Origin: Paraburkholderia bannensis NBRC 103871 | GTDB lineage: Bacteria > Pseudomonadota > Gammaproteobacteria > Burkholderiales > Burkholderiaceae | Direction of reading: 5' to 3' | Length of the DNA stretch: 64,000 bases | Assembly (NCBI RefSeq): GCF_000685015.1 | Contig: NZ_BAYA01000004.1 | Location: 1-64,000, forward strand | Shown here: in pieces, positions 8,703 to 16,596 of the stretch | Position numbering within the stretch: the stretch's first letter is position 1 | Layout of the letters: each line of letters starts with the position of its first letter | Position numbers and translations under genes: made by a program | Notes under the pieces: model-generated | Told to the model about the DNA's origin: nothing | The model's input: only the letters and a program-made list of their open reading frames with translations | The model's database searches: none

Positions 8703-9704
8703 TTACTTCGACGCGAGACCCATCTGCTGACGCACGCTTTCCACGTTGTCGCGCGTGGCGAGCATGCCCGTCGTCAGCGTGAGCTTCGGCGGTTCCTTGC
8801 CTTGCGTGATCCATGCGTACATCAGATCGGACGTTTCTTCGCCGTGGCGCTTCGGGCTGATGATGACGGTGCCGTAGAAGCCCGTCGGCTGCGGCTTCTT
8901 GAACTCGTTGAGCGCCGAATCCGAACCGCCGATGCCAATGCCGATCATGTTGTCGGCCTTGAAGCCGCGGCCTTCCGCTGCGCGCACGGCGCCGAGCACG
9001 GCTTCGTCGTTCAGGCCGTAAGCCACCCAGTGCTTGTACTGCGGGTTCTTCGTGAGCGCGATGTTGGCGGCGTTGAAGGCGTTTTCCGTGTCGGTCTTCG
9101 CTTGCGGCGCCTGGACGATGTTCGCCTTCGGGAAGCCGGCGGCGACCAGCGCGTCGGTTGCGCCCGAGGTGCGGTCATGCGCCGTCGGCAGCTGCTCGTA
9201 GGTCACGTCGATGGCGCCGACGTCCTTCATGTCCCAGCCGCGCTTCTTGATTTCGGCGGCGATGCCGTCACCCACCTGCTTGCCGATGTTGTACGCCGAG
9301 ATGCCCATGTGCGGCACCGCCTCGATCGGCTTGCCCGCGCCGTCGACGAGGCGGTCGTCGACCGTCATCATCTTCAGGTTGTCGGCCTTGGCCTTGGCGA
9401 CGATGCCCGGCCCGAGCTTGACGTCAGGCGTGCAGATGATGAAACCCTGGGCCTTTTGCGCGGCCAGGTTGTCGATCGCGCTCATCACCTTCTCGCCCGA
9501 CGGCGCACCGATCTTCACCAGCGTGAAGCCCTTTTCCTTCGCGGCGGCTTCGGCGAACTTCCATTCGTCCTGGAACCACGGTTCTTCGGGCTGCTTGACG
9601 AGAAAGCCGATCTTCACCGGATCGGCGGCTTGCGCGACGGGCGCATGAGCGAGCACAGCGGTGGTCGCGGCGGCGATCAGCGTGAGGAAAATCCTGCGTT
9701 GCAT
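8703..9704 (-). CDS. araF: AraF-like periplasmic sugar-binding protein
   Basis: 333 residues with a signal peptide (first 26 residues, ending AQA). The mature start KIGFLVKQPEEPWFQ and the segments FIICTPD, KHWVAYGLND and GIGIGGSD match E. coli AraF closely by eye. It binds L-arabinose and/or D-galactose and delivers it to AraGH. CAGGAGA lies eight bases before the ATG. A 162-base gap upstream of this gene may hold its own promoter, separate from the dgo-type genes. Confidence 0.93.
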   Translation of the reverse strand: MQRRIFLTLIAAATTAVLAHAPVAQAADPVKIGFLVKQPEEPWFQDEWKFAEAAAKEKGFTLVKIGAPSGEKVMSAIDNLAAQKAQGFIICTPDVKLGPGIVAKAKADNLKMMTVDDRLVDGAGKPIEAVPHMGISAYNIGKQVGDGIAAEIKKRGWDMKDVGAIDVTYEQLPTAHDRTSGATDALVAAGFPKANIVQAPQAKTDTENAFNAANIALTKNPQYKHWVAYGLNDEAVLGAVRAAEGRGFKADNMIGIGIGGSDSALNEFKKPQPTGFYGTVIISPKRHGEETSDLMYAWITQGKEPPKLTLTTGMLATRDNVESVRQQMGLASK

Positions 9705-9866
9705 GGTGTCAGTCTCCTGTCTTCTTCAGTCACGGGAAGGGTAACGGCCGCTTGTTCTGCCTTCGCCCGCGCGCGGCCAGCGCAACGGCGAAAGTGATGC
9801 GATGTCTTGCTACCTTGTAGTGCCTTCGTGCTGCTGTTTTTTTGCTTCGTTGCTGCTGTGCTGCTT

Positions 9867-10643
9867 TTATTCGTGATGCAGCGCCGTGCGCCCGCCATCG
9901 ATCGTGATGCAGCTCGCGTTGATGAACGGCGCTTCATCCGAGGCGAGGAACACGGCGGTCATCGCCACTTCTTCCGGCTTGCCGATGCGCTTCATCGGCG
10001 GCAACGCCAGCGTGGCCTTGCGTGCCGCCTCGGGATCGGGCTGCGCGTTCCACCAGTCGTGCGTGAGCTGCGTTTCGATGTAGCCCGGCGCGATCGCGTT
10101 CACGCGGACGTTCTTCGGCGCGTATTCGATGCCGAGCGCGCGCGTAAGGCCAATCACGCCGTGCTTGGCGACCGGATACGGAAAGCAGCCCGGAATGATC
10201 TGGAACGCGTGCGTCGAGGCAATGTTGATGATGCTGCCCGCGCGGCGCTCGACCATGCCTGGCAGCACGGCGCGGCAGCCGTTCCACACGCCATCCAGAT
10301 CGACGGCAAAGCAGCGCCGCCAGTCGTCGTCGGTCATCGTCAGCGGATCGGCGAATACGTTGATGCCCGCGTTGTTCACGAGCACATCGACGGGGCCGAG
10401 CGCTTCCTGCGCTTCGCTCACCGCAGCCTGCACCGACGCGGATTGCGTGACGTCGGTTTGCACCGCGAGCACCTTTGCGCCCGTGGCTTCTGCGATCTCG
10501 CGCGCCGTAACCTGCGCCGTGGCGATGTCGAGTTCGGCGAGCACGACCGCCGCGCCCTCGGCGGCGAACGCGCGCGCGATCGCCGCGCCGATGCCGCGTC
10601 CCGCGCCGGTCACGAGTGCGACCTTGCCCGTCAGGCGATTCAC
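9867..10643 (-). CDS. Short-chain dehydrogenase/reductase coupled to the KDPGal aldolase gene
   Basis: 258 residues from GTG 10643, which overlaps the aldolase TGA as GTGA. Classical SDR motifs: TGAGRGIG near residue 12, NNAGIN, IASTHAF with the catalytic Ser, YPVAK as YxxxK and a C-terminal DGGRTALHHE. Family members close in style are annotated as galactose or fucose 1-dehydrogenases. Coupling to the aldolase and kinase of galactonate breakdown makes D-galactose 1-dehydrogenase a real option. The other SDR at 5226-6026 competes for that role. Confidence 0.87.
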   Translation of the reverse strand: MNRLTGKVALVTGAGRGIGAAIARAFAAEGAAVVLAELDIATAQVTAREIAEATGAKVLAVQTDVTQSASVQAAVSEAQEALGPVDVLVNNAGINVFADPLTMTDDDWRRCFAVDLDGVWNGCRAVLPGMVERRAGSIINIASTHAFQIIPGCFPYPVAKHGVIGLTRALGIEYAPKNVRVNAIAPGYIETQLTHDWWNAQPDPEAARKATLALPPMKRIGKPEEVAMTAVFLASDEAPFINASCITIDGGRTALHHE

Positions 10644-11326
10644 GCCTTCGCTCCCTGCACGCGCGCCGTTTCGTTCCAGCCCGCGATAAACGCGAGCGCA
10701 TTGGCGCGGGTCGCTGCAACGTCCTGGCCCGGCTTGTAAAGCGCCGACCCCAGGCCGAAGCCGCTCGCGCCCGCCGCGAGTTGCGGCCCCATGTTGTCGG
10801 GCTTCACGCCGCCTACCGGCAACAGCGGCACGATCGACGGAATCACGGCGCGCCAGGCCTTCGTGACTTCGGGGCCGAGCTGTTCGGCGGGGAACATCTT
10901 GAGGCCGTCCGCGCCGTGCTTGAGCGCGGCGAACGCTTCCGTCGGCGTGGCGACGCCCGGCACGCAGGCCAGGCCTTGCAGCTTGGCGGCGAGGATCACG
11001 TCGGTATCGGCGTGCGGCATGACGATCAGCTCGCCGCCCGCCGCCTTCACGTCGCGCACGCGCGCGGTCGTGAGCACGGTGCCCGCGCCGATCATCGCGT
11101 CGGCGGGCAGCGTCGCGCGCAACGCGGCGATGCTCTCCAGCGGCGACGGCGAATTGAGCGGCACCTCGATGATCCGGAAGCCCGCCTCGTAGATCGCGCG
11201 GCCATGCTCGGCGGCTTCGGCGGGCTTGATGCCGCGCACGATCGCGACCATCCGGCACGCCGCGAACGCGGCCACGAAGCCAGCGTGAGGCGTGTACGGA
11301 GCGGGCAGGTTCAGTTCGGGTTGCAT
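10640..11326 (-). CDS. dgoA: 2-dehydro-3-deoxy-6-phosphogalactonate (KDPGal) aldolase
   Basis: 228 residues, KDPG/KDPGal aldolase class I family. Visible are VAIVRGI, FRIIEVPLNSP with the general-acid Glu region, GAGTVL, the Schiff-base Lys region GLKMFPAEQLGP and LPVGGVKPDN. The PLNSP and FPAEQLGP variants are those seen in DgoA rather than Eda. It cleaves KDPGal to pyruvate and glyceraldehyde 3-phosphate. The neighbour DgoK makes its substrate. Start at ATG 11326 with AGGA upstream. Confidence 0.93.
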   Translation of the reverse strand: MQPELNLPAPYTPHAGFVAAFAACRMVAIVRGIKPAEAAEHGRAIYEAGFRIIEVPLNSPSPLESIAALRATLPADAMIGAGTVLTTARVRDVKAAGGELIVMPHADTDVILAAKLQGLACVPGVATPTEAFAALKHGADGLKMFPAEQLGPEVTKAWRAVIPSIVPLLPVGGVKPDNMGPQLAAGASGFGLGSALYKPGQDVAATRANALAFIAGWNETARVQGAKA

Positions 11327-11376
11327 GTGCGTGTCCTGTGGAAGTGCGCTGCGGTGTTCGTGTGTACGGAGCGTTT

Positions 11377-12396
11377 TCAGGCTGCGGCGCGCACGAGGCC
11401 CGCGCGCGCTGCGATGCGCCAGAGGCCCCGCTCGGTTGCCTCGCGCACGACCTGCGCGCCAGTGCAGCCAAACTGCGCAAGCGCAAGCCGATAGCGCTCG
11501 CACAAGGCATCGGCGCCAATCAGCTGCGGCGCACAGCCCGCGAGCGCCACGTCGCGGCGCGCCAGCACCGCTTCGAGCCCGGCCAGTTCATGCCCGATCA
11601 CGAGACCCGAGAGATAGTCGGGCTGCTCGTCTGCGGCCAGTTGATCGGTGAGGCCCAGCGTGCGCGTGCTGAACGCGGTCGCGAGCAGCCCCGCGCTGCC
11701 GTGTTCGCGTGCGACCGTCACGCCGCGCAGAAACGCGGCGGTATCAGGCGCGGCAGGCAGCTTCATCGTGCGGCCGAGGATCGTGTGCGCCTTGAGCGCG
11801 GCGTACACCTCGCCCGTCATGAAGGTGTAGAAACGCGCGATGCGCGCACCTTCCACCACGGCCCATTTGGCGTGCGTGCCCGGCAGGCCGATCAGCGCGG
11901 TTTCCTGCGCAGCCTGGCCGCTCATACCGCTCAACGCGCCGAAGATCTGCGTTTCCTCGCCGCGCATCACGTTCGGCAGCGCGCCGGGTTCCAGCACGCC
12001 TGGCACAACCGCGATCTCTGCGCCGCTCGCCGCACGCACCTTGACGATGCCGGCCACGAGCGCGTCCTCGCCCGCAGGGGTTTCCACGTACGGCGCCTGC
12101 ACCCAGCCCTGCGCGCTGCCCACCATGCCGGCCGCCAGCACCGGCAGCGACGGCGCTGGCGCGAGCCATACGCCGCACGCTTCCTCGAAGGCCGCGTCGA
12201 AGCCGCCCTCTTCGGCGGGCACCGGCAGGTTCATGATCCCGGCCGTCGAGACACGCGTGTCGAGCACGTTGCCCGCTGCATCGAAGAGATACGCGCGCAG
12301 CGACGTCGTGCCCCAGTCCAGCGCGATCAGCGCCGCATCCGCGTGCTTGCCTTGTTTGCCGTGTTCCATGTGCTGTTCTGTGGTGCGGCCGGTCAT
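11377..12396 (-). CDS. dgoK: 2-dehydro-3-deoxygalactonokinase
   Basis: 339 residues from ATG 12396, overlapping the regulator's TGA (ATGA). A second in-frame ATG is at 12369. The ASKHA-type start ALIALDWGTTSLRAYLFD, then AAGMVGSAQGW, MRGEETQIFG, LPGTHAKW and GHELAG are typical for DgoK. It phosphorylates 2-keto-3-deoxygalactonate using ATP in the cytoplasm, feeding the aldolase encoded 50 bases downstream. Confidence 0.95.
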   Translation of the reverse strand: MTGRTTEQHMEHGKQGKHADAALIALDWGTTSLRAYLFDAAGNVLDTRVSTAGIMNLPVPAEEGGFDAAFEEACGVWLAPAPSLPVLAAGMVGSAQGWVQAPYVETPAGEDALVAGIVKVRAASGAEIAVVPGVLEPGALPNVMRGEETQIFGALSGMSGQAAQETALIGLPGTHAKWAVVEGARIARFYTFMTGEVYAALKAHTILGRTMKLPAAPDTAAFLRGVTVAREHGSAGLLATAFSTRTLGLTDQLAADEQPDYLSGLVIGHELAGLEAVLARRDVALAGCAPQLIGADALCERYRLALAQFGCTGAQVVREATERGLWRIAARAGLVRAAA

Positions 12397-13337
12397 CGGC
12401 GGATCCTGCGCGTGGTGGGCTGCGGCGCGCGCCAGCCGAGTTCCTGCGAGATCGCGCGCGCTTCGCGCTGCACGACCGGAATCAGCTCGTCCATGCGTTC
12501 GAGCGGCATATAGGGAATCGTGCTCGCGACCGACAGCGCGGCGACGATCGCGCCCGAGGCGTCGCGCACCGGCGCGGCCACACAACGGATCGAAATTTCG
12601 TTTTCCTCAAGATCGAACGTGTAACCGCCCGCCGAGTAGGTGGCCATGCGCTTGAGGAACGTGTCGGGGTCGAGGCTGTGATCGGGACGGAAGCTCACGC
12701 CCGCCAGCGTGCGCCGCGACGCTTCGAACAGGTCGCGCCAGGACTGCGGCGTGAGGTCGAGCATCATCGCCTTGCCGATGCCCGTCGACGCGAGCGGCAT
12801 GCGGTGCCCGACACGCGAGCGCATTTCCAGGGCGCGCTGGCCGGGGATCTTGTCGATGTAAAGCACGTCGTCGCCATCGCGCACGCCGAGGTGAATCGTG
12901 TCGAGCGTCGCGTTCGCGAGCGCTTCGAGGTGGGTGCGTGCGACCGCGGTGAGCGGCATTTGTTCGAGCGCGATGGTGCCGAGCTCGATCAGCTTCGGGC
13001 CGAGCAGATAGCCGCCCTGCACCTGGCGCAGATAGCGCGCCTGCACGAGGCTCGACACGAGCCGGTGCGTGGTGCTGCGCGTGGTGCCGAGCACCGCGCC
13101 GAACGAGCGCAGATCGCGCACGCCCGCAGCGGCGGCTTCGAGGATCGCGAGGCCGCGCAGCAGCGTCTGCGTGCCCGCCTGCGACGAGCCGTCGAGCAGC
13201 GTGCCGGGCAGGCCGACGATTTCGTCGCCATTCGCGTGGGCCTTGGGTTGCGATGGCGCTTGCGGTGCTTTCGGCGCCTGGACGGCGTCGATGCCTTCAA
13301 GGCGCTCGGCGAGATTCTGGGACATCGCTTTGTTCAT
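12393..13337 (-). CDS. IclR-family transcriptional regulator of the sugar cluster
   Basis: 314 residues. An N-terminal winged helix-turn-helix (LLRGLAILEAAA..., TTRSTTHRLVSSLVQA) is followed by the IclR effector domain (DGDDVLYIDKIPGQ, GIGKAMML, CVAAPVRDASGAIVAALSV). A disordered extension of about 50 residues rich in Pro/Ala/Lys precedes the HTH. It is the first gene of the dgoK-dgoA-SDR unit, overlapping dgoK by four bases, and probably senses a galactonate-pathway metabolite. Two close ATGs (13337, 13325) lack a strong ribosome binding site, so the start is uncertain. Confidence 0.9.
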   Translation of the reverse strand: MNKAMSQNLAERLEGIDAVQAPKAPQAPSQPKAHANGDEIVGLPGTLLDGSSQAGTQTLLRGLAILEAAAAGVRDLRSFGAVLGTTRSTTHRLVSSLVQARYLRQVQGGYLLGPKLIELGTIALEQMPLTAVARTHLEALANATLDTIHLGVRDGDDVLYIDKIPGQRALEMRSRVGHRMPLASTGIGKAMMLDLTPQSWRDLFEASRRTLAGVSFRPDHSLDPDTFLKRMATYSAGGYTFDLEENEISIRCVAAPVRDASGAIVAALSVASTIPYMPLERMDELIPVVQREARAISQELGWRAPQPTTRRIRR

Positions 13338-13634
13338 GGCGAGGTCGATCTGGAAGAAGACGGGAGTTGATCGCGCGGCGTCAGACGACGGCGCGCGGGC
13401 CATGGTTCGGGGTGCGGCGGCGCGCAGTGGCGCGGGACGGCGGACGGCACGAGGCCGCGCACTTCGCGGGCTGGAACATGGCAAACGTCTCCGGTTTTGC
13501 CCGCTGGCGCGCATCGGGGCGCGGCTGCGGGCTTTTCTTTAGGTGTCTGGCCGATGTTCCGACGGGCGTTCTTCTGGACTGCGATGCACGTCGGATCGGA
13601 TGGATCGGATTGTAGGGCGGTTTTTCCGAGATCT

Positions 13635-13665
13635 CCAATATGTGATTGGGTCGTTCATATATTGG
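13635..13665. promoter_or_regulatory. Inverted repeat between the IclR gene and the toxin-antitoxin genes
   Basis: CCAATAT (13635-13641) and ATATTGG (13659-13665) are perfect arms with a 17-base spacer, in an A+T-rich island about 300 bases upstream of the IclR-type regulator. It may be an operator for that regulator. No other evidence. Confidence 0.3.
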
Positions 13666-13811
13666 GAATTTTCGGCCTGGTGGGTCTTATCCGGATGGAT
13701 AACGCTGTAGCCGACTTTGATGGAATCGAGGGCGCAATCGCCCGTCCTTGCAGAGAGTTGAGCCATGTCATCCCCGCTGCGCGGCGGGATCGCTCGAATC
13801 TCTGGAGGACA

Positions 13812-13827
13812 TATAAAATTTTGTATA
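13812..13827 (+). promoter_or_regulatory. A+T-rich imperfect palindrome at the toxin start
   Basis: TATAAAATTTTGTATA is palindromic except for one missing base and directly overlaps the proposed TTG start. TA operons are commonly autorepressed at such sites by the antitoxin. It could also hold a -10 element. Confidence 0.35.
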
Positions 13828-14180
13828 ACCTCAACACACCGAAGCCACTGCAGTTCTGCACCGGCGCGCTGGCCGACCTGAAGACATTTCCTGAAAAAGC
13901 GCGGCACGAAGCCGGGCGACAGCTACGTCGCGTACAACTCGGGCTCGACCCGCACGACTGGAAACCGATGAACCCTGTCGCGCACGGCGCGCGTGAAATT
14001 CGTATCCACGATGAACGCGGTGCGTTCCGCGTGCTCTACGTGACGAAAGTTCGCGATGTCGTGCTGGTGCTGCACTGCTTCAGCAAGAAAAGCGAAAAGA
14101 CGGCATTTGCCGACCTTTCACTCGCCAGGCAGCGCTATCGCGCGGCGCTCGCCCAATACGCCCAGGAGGCAAAACGATGA
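13821..14180 (+). CDS. HigB/RelE-like toxin (phage Gp49-type, type II TA system)
   Basis: 119 residues if the TTG at 13821 is used. GGAGGA lies 11 bases upstream and homologues have about this length. An in-frame ATG at 13695 would give 161 residues with an unconvincing N-terminus. Family features: ALADLKTFPEKARHEAG, QLGLDPHDWKPM, REIRIHDERGAFRVLYV and a C-terminal LHCFSKKSEKT, the pattern of HigB-type mRNA interferases of the Gp49-like family. Its stop overlaps the antitoxin ATG as ATGA. Toxin-first order is normal for HigBA. Confidence 0.82.
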   Translation: MYNLNTPKPLQFCTGALADLKTFPEKARHEAGRQLRRVQLGLDPHDWKPMNPVAHGAREIRIHDERGAFRVLYVTKVRDVVLVLHCFSKKSEKTAFADLSLARQRYRAALAQYAQEAKR

Positions 14181-14497
14181 AGACCCAAACCTTCGACAAC
14201 GTCTGGGACGCGCTCGAAGACACGCCCGAAGTCGCGCAGAACATGACGCTGCGCTGCGATCTCATGATCGCGCTCGAAGAGCACATCAAGCGCAACGAGA
14301 TGACGCAGGCGCAGGCCGCCGCGCTGTTCGGCGTCACGCAGCCGCGCGTGTCCGACCTCGTGCGCGGCAAGATCGAACTGTTCTCGCTCGATGTGCTCAT
14401 CAACATGGCTGTGGCGGCAGGCATGAAGATCGAGCTGCGCATCACGCCTCGTGACCCGCACGGTGACGACAGCAATGAAAAAGCGGCCACCCGATAG
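14177..14497 (+). CDS. HigA-like XRE-family antitoxin
   Basis: 106 residues with a Cro/C1 helix-turn-helix in the middle (MTQAQAAALFGVTQPRVSDL, then VRGKIELFSLDVLINMA), the pattern of the antitoxins paired with Gp49-type toxins. It should bind and neutralise the toxin and repress the operon. The ATG overlaps the toxin stop by four bases. The 3' end lies inside a hairpin that ends the convergent ridA transcript. Confidence 0.88.
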   Translation: MKTQTFDNVWDALEDTPEVAQNMTLRCDLMIALEEHIKRNEMTQAQAAALFGVTQPRVSDLVRGKIELFSLDVLINMAVAAGMKIELRITPRDPHGDDSNEKAATR

Positions 14498-14514
14498 CTA
14501 ACCGGGCAGCCGCT
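14478..14514 (-). terminator. Rho-independent terminator of the ridA operon
   Basis: On the minus strand AGCGGC-TG-CCCGG... pairs back to GCCGCT and runs straight into TTTTT (plus-strand A's 14478-14482). It lies 40-80 bases beyond the ridA stop and overlaps the last codons of the antitoxin gene. Confidence 0.6.
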
Positions 14515-14555
14515 CTGCTGAAACTCGCACTACGCAGGAAAAGCAGGAAGAAACC

Positions 14556-14945
14556 TTACTTCCCAGCCGGCGCCTTATACGCGACGCAATCGACTTCCAC
14601 CTTGCAGTCGATGACCATGCTCGACTGCACGCAGGCGCGCGCCGGCGGGTGATCGCCAAAGTACTCGCGGAAGACCTTGTTGAAGGACTGGAAGTCGCGC
14701 GCATCGTCAAGCCACACACCGCAGCGCACCACATGCTCCGGGCCATAGCCCGCTTCCTTGAGGATCGCGAACACGTTCTGGATCGTCTTGTGCGATTGCT
14801 CGACGATGCCGCCGTTGATCACTTCGCCGTTTTCCATCGGCGTCTGGCCCGAGACGAACAGCCAGCCATCGGCTTCCACCGCGCGTGCGAACGGCAGGTG
14901 TTGACCGCCCTGGCCCTTGCCGCCTTCCACTCCATATCGCTTCAT
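14556..14945 (-). CDS. RidA/YjgF-family enamine/imine deaminase
   Basis: 129 residues from ATG 14945 with a strong AAGGAG seven bases upstream. Family segments LFVSGQTP, QSHKTIQNVFAILKEAG and ACVQSSMVIDCKVEVDCVAY are clear. The canonical substrate-binding Arg near the C-terminus of RidA appears replaced by Lys-containing sequence (CKVEVDC), suggesting an outlying subgroup. RidA proteins hydrolyse reactive enamines/imines released by PLP-dependent dehydratases, which fits a gene next to D-amino-acid degradation enzymes. Confidence 0.88.
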   Translation of the reverse strand: MKRYGVEGGKGQGGQHLPFARAVEADGWLFVSGQTPMENGEVINGGIVEQSHKTIQNVFAILKEAGYGPEHVVRCGVWLDDARDFQSFNKVFREYFGDHPPARACVQSSMVIDCKVEVDCVAYKAPAGK

Positions 14946-15022
14946 CGTTTGCTCCTTTGGGTTCGTGCGGCGCGCGCGATTCGCCGCGCGCCGAGGGTCG
15001 AAATTCAATCGTGTTTCAATCG

Positions 15023-16504
15023 CTAAAACGCCGCTGCATCGGCTTGCGCGTCACGCGGCCCGCGCGCGACAAAGTGCCCTGCGCGCTCGCCCGTGGGCTG
15101 GCCGTCGCGGTACGACAGCACGCCGTTCACCCACACGGCGTCGATGCCTTCAGCCACCTGCTGCGGCTTGTCGAAAGTCGCGGCGTCGCGCACCTTCGCG
15201 GGATCGAACAGCACGAGATCGGCATGCCAGCCCACGTGCACTTCGCCGCGCTGCGCAAGGCCAAAACGCCGCGCCGACAGCCCGGTCATCTTGCGCACCG
15301 CTTCTTCCAGCGGCAGCAGCTTCGCGTCGCGCGCATAGTGGCCGAGCACACGCGGAAACGCGCCCCACAGACGCGGATGCGGCAACGGATCGTTCGGCAG
15401 TCCGTCGGAACCGACCATCGTCGCCGGGTGCGAGAGAATGCGGCGCACGTCGTCCTCGGACATGTTGTGATAGACCGCGCCGGCCGGTTGCAGGCGCTTG
15501 CCCGCCTCCTGCTGCGAGACGCCCCACTCGGCGGCAATGTCCTTGATGAGCTTGCCAGCCTGTTCGGGATGCGGCGTCGACCACGTGATCGTGATGTCGA
15601 TGTCGCCCGTCACCTGCTTCAGGTCGAGCGTCGACGAACTGCGGCTATACGGATAGCAGTCGCAGCCCACCGGCTGATACTTGCGCACGCGTTCGAGCGA
15701 CTCAAGCACTTCCGCGCTGCGCCCCCAGTTCGTCGGCCCTGCGCACTTCAGGTGCGAGATCACGACCGGCACGCGCGCGTGCTTGCCGATGTGATACGCC
15801 TCATCCATGGCGTCGAGAATCGCGTCGAATTCTGTGCGCATGTGCGTCGTGTAGAGCGCGCCCGCGAGCGCGAGCGGCTCGGCCAGCGTCGCGACTTCTT
15901 CGGTCGACGCCTCGTACGCCGAACCGTAAGCGAGGCCAGTCGACAACCCCAGAGCGCCGTTCACAAGCGCTTCTTCGAGTTGCGCGCGCATCGCCTCGAT
16001 CTCCTCGCGGGTAGCCGCGCGCTTGAGATCGTCCAGATGGTTGTTGCGCAGCGCCGTATGGCCGATCAGCGCACCCACGTTCACGGCGGGCTTCGCGGCG
16101 TTCACGGCGTCCACATAGGCCGCGAACGTCGGGTACTGAAACGCCTCGCGCGCGCCGAGCAGGTTCATCGGATCGGGCGGATCGCCCTTGAGCGAAACCG
16201 GCGACGCGCTAATGCCGCAATTGCCGACTATCACCGTGGTCACGCCCTGGCTGATCTTCGGCAGCATCTGCGGCGCCTGGATCACGTGCGTGTCGTCATG
16301 CGTGTGCACGTCGATGAAACCGGGCGCGAGCGCGCGGCCTTCGGCTTCGATCACTTCTTCGGCAAGCCAGTTCGACAGGTTGCCGATGGCGACGATGCGC
16401 CCGTCGCGCAACGCCACGTCGCGCTCGACGGGCGGCGCGCCGGTGCCGTCATAAAGCATGGCGCCGACGATCAAGGTGTCGGCGGCTTCGGGATGCGAAT
16501 GCAT
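15023..16504 (-). CDS. D-aminoacylase (N-acyl-D-amino-acid deacylase)
   Basis: 493 residues, amidohydrolase superfamily. The metal site DVHTHDD is near residue 66, followed by GNCGISASP (conserved Cys), LIGHTALR, STGLAYGSAYEAS, THMRTEFD, ISHLKCAGPTNWG and the late VGSDGLPND with the catalytic Asp. These match zinc D-aminoacylases that cut N-acyl-D-amino acids to the free D-amino acid. CAGGAG precedes the ATG. The gene lies between an RpiR regulator and RidA on the same strand, in a likely operon. Confidence 0.94.
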   Translation of the reverse strand: MHSHPEAADTLIVGAMLYDGTGAPPVERDVALRDGRIVAIGNLSNWLAEEVIEAEGRALAPGFIDVHTHDDTHVIQAPQMLPKISQGVTTVIVGNCGISASPVSLKGDPPDPMNLLGAREAFQYPTFAAYVDAVNAAKPAVNVGALIGHTALRNNHLDDLKRAATREEIEAMRAQLEEALVNGALGLSTGLAYGSAYEASTEEVATLAEPLALAGALYTTHMRTEFDAILDAMDEAYHIGKHARVPVVISHLKCAGPTNWGRSAEVLESLERVRKYQPVGCDCYPYSRSSSTLDLKQVTGDIDITITWSTPHPEQAGKLIKDIAAEWGVSQQEAGKRLQPAGAVYHNMSEDDVRRILSHPATMVGSDGLPNDPLPHPRLWGAFPRVLGHYARDAKLLPLEEAVRKMTGLSARRFGLAQRGEVHVGWHADLVLFDPAKVRDAATFDKPQQVAEGIDAVWVNGVLSYRDGQPTGERAGHFVARGPRDAQADAAAF

Positions 16505-16596
16505 ATCAGGGTCTCCTGTCGATCCCAGACGAATGTTGTCGATGAAGCGAGTCGATCGTACCCGCTCGCTGCTTCACTTGCGCTTCGGCAGCCGGC

